A stretch of DNA of 45,400 nucleotides. Source: CAYQTE01 sp964420285 (GTDB lineage Bacteria > Planctomycetota > Phycisphaerae > Tepidisphaerales > Tepidisphaeraceae). Both the position numbers and the translations under genes were made by a program. The stretch lies in the NCBI GenBank assembly GCA_964420285.1, contig CAYQTE010000037.1, positions 1 through 45,400 of the forward strand. Direction: 5' to 3'. Positions 15,352 to 24,413 of the stretch are shown here, in pieces; position 1 is the first letter of the stretch, and every line of letters begins with the position of its first letter. Under the pieces are notes generated by a model that worked only from the letters and a program-made list of their open reading frames with translations, did not search any database and had not been told where the DNA came from.

Positions 15352-16488
15352 CGGCAGGTCGAGCGGGAATTGAAAGGTCGCCTGGCCGGCAGCCCGGCGG
15401 CGGCGCTGGTTGGTCCGCGACAATGCGGCAAGACGACTCTCGCCCGCTCCCTGGGCGGCCAATACTTTGACCTTGAACAGGAATCGGATCGCCTGCGCCT
15501 TGATTTGGACTGGGATCGCCTCGTCGCCGGTAAGTCCCTGATGATCCTGGACGAGGCACAAAGCTGGCCGCGGGTCTTTGAGCGTCTGCGCGGGGCCATT
15601 GATGCCGATCGCAAGCTCCGCGGCCGGTTCCTGCTCCTGGGTTCGGTCTCGCCCGCACTCATGGTCCATGTGTCCGAATCCCTGGCGGGCAGACTGGCGC
15701 TGGTGGAGCTGACGCCGTTGCTGCTCTCGGAAGTGCAGGCCGCATCACGCGAACGGATTTGGCTGTGCGGAGGCTACCCGGACGGCGGTGCCATCGATCC
15801 CGCCGACTACCCGCGCTGGCAGCGCGACTACCTGACCATACTGACCCAGCGCGACCTGCCGGCATGGGGATTGCCCTCCAAGCCGCAAACCACCAGCCGG
15901 CTGCTGCGCATGCTCGCGGCCGTGCACGGGCAATCGTGGAACGCCAGCCGGATCGGCCAGAGCATGGGCCTGGATTACAAGACGGTCAACAGCTATCTCG
16001 ATTATCTGGTCGGCGCGTTCCTCGTCCGCCGGCTCCAGCCGTATCAGGCCAACATCCGCAAGCGGCTGGTCAAGAGTCCCAAGGTCTACTGGCGCGACAG
16101 CGGCCTGCTCCATTCGCTGCTGAATGTGCCCGACACCGACGGCCTCCTGTCCCAGCCGTGGGTGGGAGCAAGCTGGGAGGGCTTTGTCATCGAACAGGTG
16201 CTGGGAGTTCTGTCGGCCACGGGCCAGCACGTCGAGCCGTATTACTTCCGTACCAACGACCAGCACGGGCTTGATCTGGTTCTGGATTTTGGAACCGAAC
16301 TGTGGGCGATGGAGATCAAACTGACCAGTTCGCCGTCGTCGGGCGACATGGATCGCCTGGACGAGACGGCCAAATTGATCGCGGCAAAACGCCGGTTTCT
16401 GGTATCCCGCACCAAACAGTCCACGTGGGGCGAGGCGCGCACGTCATGCAATCTGCCGGACTTGCTCAAGTATCTTGCGAAGCCATGA
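15343..16488 (+). CDS. AAA_14/DUF4143-family ATPase (second copy)
   Basis: This 381-aa member of the same family as the protein at 195-1430 is clearly diverged from it. Walker A GPRQCGKT is at 24-31 and Walker B LMILDEAQ at 66-73. RFLLLGSVSP follows at about 95-104, corresponding to FLLTGSAN in the other copy. The C-terminal DUF4143 domain has D311 and E324-I-K326, the PD-(D/E)xK-like pattern. The start at 15343 has no usable Shine-Dalgarno, because AAGGA abuts the ATG. The promoter and operator arrangement indicates a leaderless mRNA. It is convergent with the redox operon and separated from it by a paired inverted repeat. The role is unknown; self-repression is inferred from the operator position. 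Confidence 0.9.
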   Translation: MIPRQVERELKGRLAGSPAAALVGPRQCGKTTLARSLGGQYFDLEQESDRLRLDLDWDRLVAGKSLMILDEAQSWPRVFERLRGAIDADRKLRGRFLLLGSVSPALMVHVSESLAGRLALVELTPLLLSEVQAASRERIWLCGGYPDGGAIDPADYPRWQRDYLTILTQRDLPAWGLPSKPQTTSRLLRMLAAVHGQSWNASRIGQSMGLDYKTVNSYLDYLVGAFLVRRLQPYQANIRKRLVKSPKVYWRDSGLLHSLLNVPDTDGLLSQPWVGASWEGFVIEQVLGVLSATGQHVEPYYFRTNDQHGLDLVLDFGTELWAMEIKLTSSPSSGDMDRLDETAKLIAAKRRFLVSRTKQSTWGEARTSCNLPDLLKYLAKP

Positions 16489-16533
16489 CCGGGGCGGGGC
16501 CACTGGCCGGATGGGTGACGCGATCGACGGCCT

Positions 16534-16655
16534 TCTCTTTCCCCCTCGCCCTGTACTCAGGGAGAGGGCCGGGGTGAGGGTTCTTCGGCCGAGGCGCAGT
16601 CGCGAAATACCCCCTCACCCTATCCCTCTCCCCGGGTACAGGGAGAGGGGACAAG
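16534..16655. repeat. Inverted pair of dispersed GC-rich repeats between convergent genes
   Basis: Left element about 16534-16587 (CCCCCTCGCCCTGTACTCAG, GGAGAGGG, GGGGTGAGGG) and right element about 16608-16655 in the opposite orientation (CCCCTCACCC, CCCTCTCCCC, GGTACAGGGAGAGGGG). Each is itself palindromic. The site lies between two convergent gene ends and could serve as a two-way terminator, though it has no T-run. The 16489-16674 gap contains nothing else. Confidence 0.8.
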
Positions 16656-16674
16656 AGGCAGCCCGCTGTTTGCG

Positions 16675-18276
16675 TCACGTACGCCCATTGGCGGCGGTCG
16701 CGTTGATCGCGGGCTTGCCGGCATTGCCCACATTCGATGGGGCAACCATCAGTGCGGCGGTGGGACAAGCCAGGGCGCAGGCGTCGGCGGAGTTTTCCAG
16801 GGCGGTGGCCAGATCGACGCCAAGGGCGGGGCCGAGATGCACGGCGAAACCGCGGCTGATCCATGCCAGGCCGTAGGGTTCGCCGGATTCCTGGGCGATG
16901 GCGACGCATTTGCCGCAGGCGATGCACTTGCCGTTGTCGAGCGTGATCGTGCGGCCGTCGGTGAGAGTGCCGGTCAGGGGCGTCATGTGGGCGCGTTTGT
17001 CGCCGCGGAAGGCGAGGGGATTGGCGTCCAGAGCGGCGGCGACCTCGCGGAGCGTGCAATTGTCCTGTTTGGCGCAGCCGCAGTGCAGACAACGATCCGC
17101 CTGTCGCTGAGCCCACGCGGATTCGGTAGCGCCCATTGTGGCATGCGAGGCATCGCCGGGGTGATCTTCGCGGCCGTCGCAGCAGACCTGGGCCACCCGC
17201 ATCGCCAGTTCTTCGCGGCTGGGGGCGGGACCGGCACAGCTCCAATCGGGGGCGCGCTTGATGGGCCCAAGACCAGCCAGAAAGGCGATCATCGCTCGCG
17301 CGGCAAAGTGACCGTCGCCGACGGCCTGCACGGCGTGTTTGGCGCTGCCGCCGGCGGCGGGGCCGGCCGCGAATACAGCGGGAATCGCGGTCTTGGCGGT
17401 CTGGCGATCGGTCTTGACGATGGCCTTCTCACCGGCGGCGATGAGCACGGCATCAAACTGCTGGCGAATCTGCTGAACGTCGGCTTCGTGTCCCAGCATG
17501 AACTGCACGCCCAGGATGCGGATCTGCTCGACCTCGGCGGCGATAACATCACGCGGGAGTTGCACTGGAGTGGTGCGCGTGAGGAGCGATCCGCCGGCTA
17601 CTGGATGGCGGTCGAATACCGTGCAGGCGTGGCCGGCCCGGGCGAGATAATAGGCGGCGGAAAGTCCGGCCGGTCCAGCGCCGATGATCGCCACGCGCTT
17701 TCCCGTGGGCGGCCCGATGGCGGGGCGATAGGGTGATGGGGAAGCCAGGTCGCGATCGGCGGCTTCGCGCTTCAGGCGGCAAATGGAAACGGGGGCATCG
17801 TGATTCTTCCGGCGGCAGCCTTTTTCGCAAAGTTCGGGGCATATCCGGCCGAGGACCGCCGGCAGGGCGATATCCTCCTTGATGGTCTCGATGGCGGCGG
17901 ACCAGTTTTCGGAGGCGATCTCGTCGAGCATTCGATCGATGTGCATGTGGGCGGGACAGACGGATTGGCACGGGGCGACGCACGGGCCGACGTGGTCGCT
18001 GAGGAGCAGTTCCAGGGCGGTCTGGCGGGCCTTGCGGACGGCGGCGGTTTCGCTTTCGACGACCATCCTGTCGGTGACGTGCGTGGCGCATGACGGAACC
18101 AGCCGCGCGGCGCCGTTGACGCGAACGACGCAGAGCATGCAGCTTGTCAGCGCAGGGTGGCCGTTTCCGCGATCACAGAGCGTGGGAATATCGATCCCCG
18201 CCTGCCGCGCGGCTTCGAGGATCGTGGTTCCCGTCGGGACGCTGATCGCCTTGTCATCGATCGTGATTGTAATCAT
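16675..18276 (-). CDS. GltD-like Fe-S flavoprotein with N-terminal [2Fe-2S] domain (redox operon, gene 8)
   Basis: This 533-aa redox subunit has, in order: a plant-type [2Fe-2S] domain with C34, C46, C49 and C63; a GltD-type Fe-S region (C99, C103, C107; C146, C150, C154); an FAD-binding fold with GAGPAG at 199-204; and an Fe-S tail with C396, C399, C401, C407 and C451, C454, C457, C500, C504. The C457-C500 distance of 43 matches the NuoG cluster N4 pattern. The usual GltD NAD(P)H-binding insert is missing: the chain passes from FDAVLIAAGE (275-283) almost directly to AIPAVFAAG. The canonical GD after FAAG is also replaced. It therefore probably relays electrons rather than binding NADPH. Its ATG overlaps the stop of the NuoEF gene (ATGA), so the two are translationally coupled. 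Confidence 0.88.
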   Translation of the reverse strand: MITITIDDKAISVPTGTTILEAARQAGIDIPTLCDRGNGHPALTSCMLCVVRVNGAARLVPSCATHVTDRMVVESETAAVRKARQTALELLLSDHVGPCVAPCQSVCPAHMHIDRMLDEIASENWSAAIETIKEDIALPAVLGRICPELCEKGCRRKNHDAPVSICRLKREAADRDLASPSPYRPAIGPPTGKRVAIIGAGPAGLSAAYYLARAGHACTVFDRHPVAGGSLLTRTTPVQLPRDVIAAEVEQIRILGVQFMLGHEADVQQIRQQFDAVLIAAGEKAIVKTDRQTAKTAIPAVFAAGPAAGGSAKHAVQAVGDGHFAARAMIAFLAGLGPIKRAPDWSCAGPAPSREELAMRVAQVCCDGREDHPGDASHATMGATESAWAQRQADRCLHCGCAKQDNCTLREVAAALDANPLAFRGDKRAHMTPLTGTLTDGRTITLDNGKCIACGKCVAIAQESGEPYGLAWISRGFAVHLGPALGVDLATALENSADACALACPTAALMVAPSNVGNAGKPAINATAANGRT

Positions 18277-20699
18277 GAATGCACCTCGATGGCGGCGGTG
18301 GGGCAGACCGGCCGGCAGGCGTCGCAATGCGTACACTTGGCGGTGTCGATCACGTGGGGTTGATAGGGCGTGAACTCGATGGCCTGCGATGGGCAGACCT
18401 GGGCGCAGCGCGTGCAGCCGACGCAGCCGTCTTTCACGATGTATTTCACCAATGCGGTGCATCGGCCAGCGGGGCAACGGCCTTGCAGGTGGGCTTCGTA
18501 CTCTTCGCGGAAGTAGTGGAGCGTGGAGAGGACGGGATTGGGAGCGGTCTGGCCCAGGCCGCAAAGGCTGCTGGATTTGACCTCGCGCGCCAGATCTTCC
18601 AGGGCCGTCAGTTCATTGGGCTTGGCCTTGCCGGTGGCGAGGCGGTCGAGGATTTCGAGCATGCGTTTGGTGCCGACGCGGCAGGGCGCGCACTTGCCGC
18701 AGCTTTCGGCCTGGGTGAATTGGAGGAAGTAGCGGGCCATATCGACCATGCAATCGCGGTTATCCAGGACGACCAGCCCGCCGGAACCCATGATCGCACC
18801 CAGGTCGCGCAGGGATTCATAATCGACGGGGACATCGGCCAGCGAGGCGGGGATGCACCCGCCGGAGGGTCCGCCGATCTGGACGGCTTTGAATGTTCGC
18901 GGGGGCAGGGCATAGCCGGGGAGCATTTCGGCGGCGGGGGTTTCCTGGATGATGCCGCCGCCGATTTCCTCGACGATCTGACGGATGGTGGTGCCCATGG
19001 GGACTTCGATGAGTCCGGCGCGATTGACCTTGCCGGTGAGTGAAAAGACTTTGGTGCCCTTGCTGGTGGCGGTGCCGATGGCGGCGAAGGCGTCGGGGCC
19101 GTGGCGGAAAATCCAGGGGACAAGGGCGTAGGTTTCGACATTGTTGATGCAGGTGGGCTTGCCCCAGAGTCCGCGTTCGGCGGGGAAGGGCGGGCGGAGC
19201 GTCGGCATCCCGCGACGGCCCTCGATGGATGCGATCAGGGCGGTTTCCTCGCCGCACACAAAAGCGCCGGCGCCTTCCTTCACTTCAAGCTGCAACTCGC
19301 CCAGCACTCCGCGTTGGCGGCAGATATCCAGGGCGGCGCGGATGCGTTTGACGGCCAGCGGGTATTCGTGGCGGATGTAGAGGAATCCGCGGCGAGAGCC
19401 AATGGCGCGGGCGGCGATGGCCATGCCCTCCAGCACGCGATAGGGATAGCTTTCCAGGATCATGCGATCCATGAACGCGCCGGGGTCGCCTTCATCGCCG
19501 TTGCAGATGATGTATTTCTCGTCGCCCGCCGCGGCGCGCACGGTCTGCCATTTGCGGCCGGTGGGGAAACCCGCGCCGCCCCGGCCGCGAAGGCCCGAGC
19601 GAACGATGGCACTGGTGATCTCATCGGGACTGCCGGCGTTGTTCAGGGCGGAAAAACCGTTGTGGCGGATGTATTCATCAAGATCAAGCGGACCGAGCCG
19701 GCCGCAATATTCCGTCGCGATGCGCAGTTGCGGCTTGAGAAAGGCGTCGATTTTGGGGGACTGCTCGCTGAGCGGGGCAACGGCCCTTTCGTGGCCGTTG
19801 GCACCGGCGAATTGCACGACCGCTTGCTGCGCCTTACGCCACCAGCCGGCCAGGCCGCGAGGTCGGAAATGTCGGCGGACGATGGCACGGATCGCTTCGT
19901 CGGAGGCATCTTTAAGACGAGTATAGAGGATCGCCTTGCCGCCGTTGTCGCGCGTGCGCACCTCGACCAGCGGCGTCTGGTGGCACATGCCGACGCAGCC
20001 GACTCCCTTGACGCGCACCGCAACGCCCAGCAGAGCGGCTTCGCGGCGCAGGATGTCCTGCACGCGCAGGCTGCCGCCGGCGGCGCAGCAGGAGCCGATG
20101 CCGATGCAGATTTCCTCGTCGGCGTCGGCAGAGCTGATGGCATCGGAATCGTCGGGCAATTCGATGCGTTTGGGGACGATTTCCAAGACCTTAGCGACGG
20201 TGTCGGTGCGGAGCCGGCCGTGCGTGTCGCCATCGGTGACGACGACGGGCGCCAGCGTGCAGCAGCCGACGCAGCCGACGCGCTCGATCGTGAATTTGCC
20301 GTTGGCGTCGGTTTCCTGGTCGGGCGTCATGTTGAGCAGACGGCGAAGGGAATCCTCGATGCGCTCCGAACCCTGGACGTGGCAGGCGGTGCCGTGGCAG
20401 ACGCGGACGAGATGCTCGCCGGCCGGCTGATGGCGGAATTGCTGGAAGAACGTGGCGACGCCGGTGAGTGCGGCGGGCGTGATGCCGGTGGTGTCGGCGA
20501 CGTGGCGCAGAGCCTGGGGCGGGAGATAGTGAAAATGCTCCTGTATGGCCTGGAGCAGAGGGACCACGTGCTCGGGCTTATCGCCGATGCGGGTGATGAG
20601 GTCGCTGACGATGGCCAGGTCGATCCGCGGCGCTGCAACTGGCGACGAGCCGCCGGCGGGTTGGGGATCGGTGGTGAGCACCTGGAGCGAGAGGTTCAT
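18273..20699 (-). CDS. NuoE-NuoF/HydB-like fusion, NADH-oxidising subunit (redox operon, gene 7)
   Basis: This 808-aa protein joins two or three usual subunits. Residues 25-180 are NuoE/HydC-like, with [2Fe-2S] ligands C101, C106, C143 and C147. Residues 195-275 form a second thioredoxin-like [2Fe-2S] domain (C204/C205, C235, C239), as at the front of HydB. Residues 320-740 are NuoF: RGRGGAGFPTGRKW, GDEGDPGAFMDR (FMN/NADH), GAGAFVCGEETAL and the 4Fe-4S site C667, C670, C673, C713. The tail holds two ferredoxin clusters (C759-C769 and C789-C799). This is the architecture of NADH-linked bifurcating hydrogenases and formate dehydrogenases, but no catalytic subunit lies nearby. It should exchange electrons between NADH and the flavoprotein encoded next. 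Its start overlaps the upstream stop (ATGA). Confidence 0.93.
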   Translation of the reverse strand: MNLSLQVLTTDPQPAGGSSPVAAPRIDLAIVSDLITRIGDKPEHVVPLLQAIQEHFHYLPPQALRHVADTTGITPAALTGVATFFQQFRHQPAGEHLVRVCHGTACHVQGSERIEDSLRRLLNMTPDQETDANGKFTIERVGCVGCCTLAPVVVTDGDTHGRLRTDTVAKVLEIVPKRIELPDDSDAISSADADEEICIGIGSCCAAGGSLRVQDILRREAALLGVAVRVKGVGCVGMCHQTPLVEVRTRDNGGKAILYTRLKDASDEAIRAIVRRHFRPRGLAGWWRKAQQAVVQFAGANGHERAVAPLSEQSPKIDAFLKPQLRIATEYCGRLGPLDLDEYIRHNGFSALNNAGSPDEITSAIVRSGLRGRGGAGFPTGRKWQTVRAAAGDEKYIICNGDEGDPGAFMDRMILESYPYRVLEGMAIAARAIGSRRGFLYIRHEYPLAVKRIRAALDICRQRGVLGELQLEVKEGAGAFVCGEETALIASIEGRRGMPTLRPPFPAERGLWGKPTCINNVETYALVPWIFRHGPDAFAAIGTATSKGTKVFSLTGKVNRAGLIEVPMGTTIRQIVEEIGGGIIQETPAAEMLPGYALPPRTFKAVQIGGPSGGCIPASLADVPVDYESLRDLGAIMGSGGLVVLDNRDCMVDMARYFLQFTQAESCGKCAPCRVGTKRMLEILDRLATGKAKPNELTALEDLAREVKSSSLCGLGQTAPNPVLSTLHYFREEYEAHLQGRCPAGRCTALVKYIVKDGCVGCTRCAQVCPSQAIEFTPYQPHVIDTAKCTHCDACRPVCPTAAIEVHS

Positions 20700-22513
20700 T
20701 TGGCCCCTCCCGCCGCCGTTGCAGGGCCGCCGATGCAGTAGAGATTCTTCTTGCCGCGGATCAGGAATCGACTGACGCCGCCGGTATCGCTGAAGGCGAG
20801 GCTGGCGGCGACGGTTTCGCCGGTGGGGCAGGTGGCCAGTTCCTTAAAATCGGCGCCGACGGCGATGCGATGGGTGATGCCTGTGGCGTCGGTGAGCCAG
20901 AGTTCGCGAGAGTCGCCGGCGCCGACCAGAGCCGGCGTGGCCTGAAACGCGGTGGTGAAGTCGTGTTCCCAGACTTTCTTGCCACCGTCGATATCGAAAC
21001 AATAGAGGACGCCGGACGCGATGACGGTCCAGACGTAATGGCCGTCGCTGACGGGGCTGACGATGTTGGGGAGTCCTTCATCGTCGAGCTTCCAGGCCGG
21101 CGCGGTCTCGCCGCGGGCGTTGCTGATGGCGATGGCGGCGCGATTGATGCCCTCCTCGGCGGCGAAGATATAGGTCTTGGCATCGTGTACGGCGGCGGCG
21201 GGGGACGGGGCCACATCACCGCCCAGGGCGCTGCTGCGCCAAAGCTCCGCTCCCGTGGCGGCGTCGTAGCCGATGACCCACGGGTCGGCGGCAGTGATGA
21301 TCTGCCAGGGGATGGCATCACCTTCAACTTTCGTCACCAGCGGCGACGCCCAGGAATTGCCCACCGGGCGTTTGGTCTGCCAAAGTAATTTTCCGCTGCG
21401 GCCGTCGAGAGCCATGAGGCTGGATTTGTTGTCTTCGGCAGCGCCCATGTCCCATTGCACGATGACGCGTGTGCCGGCGGCATCGGCGAAAATCGCGAGG
21501 CTGGCGGCATAGCCGTAGGAGCTGACGGGCTTGCCGAGGTTCTTTTCCCAGATTTTACGGCCGGTGGCCAGATCGACGGCGGCGATGTCGCCGGTGGCGA
21601 AGATGGCGTAGGCGCGAAAGCCGTCGGTGACGGGCGAGGGCGCGGCGAAGCTGGTGTCCTCGGTAATCTCCGGCGTGGGGCCTGCCCCGCCGACGGATGT
21701 TTGCCAGAGGGGTTTACCGCTGGCCAGATCGTAGGCCATGACCTGTCGCTGGGATTCGTTGGCGCCGGTCACGACAACCTTGTCGTTCCAGATGACCGGC
21801 GAGGAATTGCCCGGCAGAGTGACGGCCGAGTGCCAGAGAACGTTCTGGCCAGAGGTGCCGTCCCAGGTGCGGACGGTTGGATTGGGGATGTGCGCCGCCG
21901 CGCCGCCGAAACCGCGGAAGGCGGGCCATTGGGCGAGGAGTTGATCGACGGTGACGGGAGTTTCGACGATGGGCACGAAGGTCGGCTCGACGGCGATGAC
22001 CGGATGTCCCACCGACCACCACGCGCCGGCCAGCAGCAGGACAGTCATGGCGCCGCCCACGCCGCTGATGGTCCACAAGGCCCAGGACATTTCCGCAGCG
22101 CTGCGATCGGGTGCGAGGATTTGCTCGCGCTGGGGGATGCGGCGCTGCAGGGCGCTGCTCGTCTTGAGGCCCGCAATCAGCACGACGACGCCGCCCAAAA
22201 GCAGCCACGCGCCGCGCTGCATCCGCGTGTACCGCGTCCAGTAGGCATCGCGAAGGGCGACATCGGCATCCCGGATCTGGTTCTTAAGCGCCCCGTCGGC
22301 CGGATGATTTTGGAGTTGCTCGCGCAGGACGGCGATGTTGCCGCTGACGGTCTCGACCAGCGGATGGTGAATTTTCTGCTGAATCCAAAGCACGCCGAGC
22401 ATGGCGGCGACAAAAACACAAAAGACACCGGAAATGACCACGCACGTGCGCGCCACGTGCCGCCACACGGGACGGTCGATGAGCTTGAGTTCGCTGGGAT
22501 GCGACATCGTCAT
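20696..22513 (-). CDS. Membrane-anchored PQQ-like beta-propeller (redox operon, gene 6)
   Basis: A 605-aa protein with three predicted membrane segments (about 23-45, 101-117, 144-166), a helical stretch between the first two, and a C-terminal propeller from about 195. The propeller shows repeated PQQ-type blades: YDLASGKPLWQT, VDLATGRKIWEK, LDGRSGKLLWQT, YDAATGAELWRS, FDIDGGKKVWEH. These repeats define the fold and do not prove PQQ binding. The domain should face the periplasm and may scaffold or bind a substrate. The ATG at 22513 overlaps the stop of the membrane polyferredoxin gene (ATGA); an ATG 6 nt further in is an alternative. The gene end overlaps the start of the NuoEF fusion, so membrane and cytoplasmic parts are coupled. 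Confidence 0.85.
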   Translation of the reverse strand: MTMSHPSELKLIDRPVWRHVARTCVVISGVFCVFVAAMLGVLWIQQKIHHPLVETVSGNIAVLREQLQNHPADGALKNQIRDADVALRDAYWTRYTRMQRGAWLLLGGVVVLIAGLKTSSALQRRIPQREQILAPDRSAAEMSWALWTISGVGGAMTVLLLAGAWWSVGHPVIAVEPTFVPIVETPVTVDQLLAQWPAFRGFGGAAAHIPNPTVRTWDGTSGQNVLWHSAVTLPGNSSPVIWNDKVVVTGANESQRQVMAYDLASGKPLWQTSVGGAGPTPEITEDTSFAAPSPVTDGFRAYAIFATGDIAAVDLATGRKIWEKNLGKPVSSYGYAASLAIFADAAGTRVIVQWDMGAAEDNKSSLMALDGRSGKLLWQTKRPVGNSWASPLVTKVEGDAIPWQIITAADPWVIGYDAATGAELWRSSALGGDVAPSPAAAVHDAKTYIFAAEEGINRAAIAISNARGETAPAWKLDDEGLPNIVSPVSDGHYVWTVIASGVLYCFDIDGGKKVWEHDFTTAFQATPALVGAGDSRELWLTDATGITHRIAVGADFKELATCPTGETVAASLAFSDTGGVSRFLIRGKKNLYCIGGPATAAGGAK

Positions 22514-23853
22514 CGGCCCACCCCCTGCAACACGGGCAAAGCGACGGCGGTTGCGGAAGGAATCATGCCCAGGCGTTCCAATTCCACCGGGCAATCGGCA
22601 AAGCATCGGGCGCAGGCCAGGCAGGTGCCGGCGTCGGCATCATAAATCGCACGCGGAAGCCCGCGTCCCCATTTGAGCAGGCGAAATGCGATCACGCACC
22701 CCAGCCACGCCCCGGCGACGGCCGCGCCCCGGCCGAGGCTCGCGGTGATTTTGCCGGCACGGACATACAGGTCTTGGGGCGATTCGCCGGTCTTGTGCCA
22801 GGCGGTCAACTGATCGGCGAAGTCGACGGGCGGCGAGCCTTTTTCGGAAGCCTGGACGGCCTGGGCAAGTTGCACGGTGTTATCCAGTCGCGACCAGAGT
22901 GCGCGGCCCTGGTAGCCGCCGATTGCGCCCAGGGTGATGGCCGCCGCGCCCAAGACGGCGGCCGCCAGCATGCGGCGAAATCGGTCGGAAGCGTCGATGC
23001 CGGGCCGCGGCGTGTTCAGTGCGCCCAGCGGGCACGATTCCTGGCAGAGTTTGCAGGAAATGCACGCGGTGGGGCTGACGTGAACCGGCCACTTGGCCAG
23101 TGTCGAAAACGTCCGCAGCAAGACGCTGTAGGGGCAGAGGAATCGGCAATACGTCCGGCCGACGAACATGCTGGCCAGCAATAACCCCGCGCCCAGCAGG
23201 ATCATCCCCAACGAGGCACTGCGACGGAAAAATCCGACGAATGGGTCATAGGAGCAGATCAGGAACTCGCTGCCGACCGCGGCGAAAACGACGGCGGCGG
23301 CGAGATAAAGATGCGCCAGCAACCCCAGTCCCGCCTCCAGCCAGCCGGGAACTTGCAGCGGCTTGAACAGCACCAAATCCTGCACCGCTCCCAATGGGCA
23401 GACGGACGAGCAAAACACCCGGCCGTAGAAAAGAGCGGCGATCAGCGGCAGGGCGAAGAACACGCCGACGATCCAGGGCAGTCCGACATTCGTGCCGAAG
23501 GTTGCGGCGGCGACATTTTGCAATGAGCCGACGGCACAGACGCACCCTTCGCGATAGAAGCCGAAATAGGCCACCGAAAAGACCGTTAGCCAGAACAGCC
23601 CGGTTCGCGAACGTTTCTTCACGGCCAGCCACGCGGCCAGACCCAGGCACGCCGCGAACAGCCCGGCATCCAGCCAGTTGCGCCATGCGCCGTGGGGCAG
23701 GACAACCTGCGATTGCGGGAAGCGATACCCTGACCGGAAATCGGGCGGGGGAAAGCGCTCCTGGGCCCATGCGGGGGCGGCCAATAAGAGCGCAGCCGTC
23801 CAACCGACGGCGGACGCGCAGCGAGTCTTCCAGATACGGCCGGCTCGCGACAT
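22510..23853 (-). CDS. NapH/NosR-like membrane polyferredoxin (redox operon, gene 5)
   Basis: A 447-aa membrane protein with about seven predicted helices and an N-terminal signal-like segment ending APAWAQE. The family hallmarks are two C-x3-C-P motifs at C148-C152 (FCSSVCPLGAVQ) and C236-C240 (YCRFLCPYSVLL), plus C104-V-C106 in a NosR-like GCVCAVGSLQ. Two ferredoxin-type 4Fe-4S sites follow: C264, C267, C270, C274, and near the C-terminus C411, C414, C417, C421. NapH and NosR proteins pass electrons between the membrane quinone pool or cytoplasm and periplasmic partners. Here the natural partner is the Tat ferredoxin encoded just before it, whose stop overlaps this start (TGATG). No FMN-binding domain is present, unlike full NosR. 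Confidence 0.9.
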   Translation of the reverse strand: MSRAGRIWKTRCASAVGWTAALLLAAPAWAQERFPPPDFRSGYRFPQSQVVLPHGAWRNWLDAGLFAACLGLAAWLAVKKRSRTGLFWLTVFSVAYFGFYREGCVCAVGSLQNVAAATFGTNVGLPWIVGVFFALPLIAALFYGRVFCSSVCPLGAVQDLVLFKPLQVPGWLEAGLGLLAHLYLAAAVVFAAVGSEFLICSYDPFVGFFRRSASLGMILLGAGLLLASMFVGRTYCRFLCPYSVLLRTFSTLAKWPVHVSPTACISCKLCQESCPLGALNTPRPGIDASDRFRRMLAAAVLGAAAITLGAIGGYQGRALWSRLDNTVQLAQAVQASEKGSPPVDFADQLTAWHKTGESPQDLYVRAGKITASLGRGAAVAGAWLGCVIAFRLLKWGRGLPRAIYDADAGTCLACARCFADCPVELERLGMIPSATAVALPVLQGVGR

Positions 23854-24413
23854 CAGGTTCCCCTCACGCGAGTGGTCTTATAGGGCTGATCGGGGGAAAC
23901 GCGGCTGATGGCGTTGCTGGGGCAGTTCATCGCGATCGAGCAGCGGTTGCAATGCGAACAATACTGGTGATCGATCTGCAGGTAGAGCGAGCCGTTCCCA
24001 TAGGCGTTGCAACCCTTGGAGCATTTGGCGCAGCCGATGCACAGCGTCCGGTCGATCTGATACTCGAAGTACGGATCCTCGACATAACTGCGCTTGATGG
24101 CCCCGACGGGACAAGTCTGGTTCTCCGCGCCGGTGTTCAGCGCGTTGGGAGAAGCCTCGAAGAATCCGGTACACAGGTCGCAATAGCCGCAAACGGCAAA
24201 CGCATGGAAAACGCGCACGGCCGACTGGCTCAGCACGCAGTTGGTGGCGCAGCGGCCGCATTGGATGCACTTGGCAGGATCGATCTGCCACAGATTGCCG
24301 TCGGCCGCGCGGGCGCTGGATTGGTGTACCAACGCGCCGATGCCGCCGCCGATGGCCAAAGCGCCGACGCCCCGGCCGACAATCCCGAGAAACTCGCGGC
24401 GGTTGGTGCTCAT
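23853..24413 (-). CDS. Tat-exported ferredoxin with four 4Fe-4S sites, NapG/MauM-like (redox operon, gene 4)
   Basis: A 186-aa protein with a twin-arginine signal (NRREFLGIV, R5-R6, then a Gly/Ala-rich core to about residue 36). Four cysteine quartets follow: C49/52/55/59, C75/78/81/101, C125/128/131/135 and C152/155/158/164. This is the NapG/MauM layout of a periplasmic four-cluster electron carrier, and it sits beside a NapH-like gene, as napG and napH do. It should receive or donate electrons on the periplasmic side. The ATG at 24413 overlaps the stop of the small Tat protein (ATGA). An upstream in-frame extension to 24515 is discarded because it would bury the Tat signal. Confidence 0.92.
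   Translation of the reverse strand: MSTNRREFLGIVGRGVGALAIGGGIGALVHQSSARAADGNLWQIDPAKCIQCGRCATNCVLSQSAVRVFHAFAVCGYCDLCTGFFEASPNALNTGAENQTCPVGAIKRSYVEDPYFEYQIDRTLCIGCAKCSKGCNAYGNGSLYLQIDHQYCSHCNRCSIAMNCPSNAISRVSPDQPYKTTRVRGT

Noticed and set aside
16675..20699. Calling the locus a bifurcating hydrogenase or formate dehydrogenase
   Set aside because: No H-cluster or molybdopterin subunit is encoded in or next to the operon.
19101..20741. 546-aa plus-strand open frame
   Set aside because: Shadow of the NuoEF fusion gene, whose cysteine motifs and overlaps are decisive.
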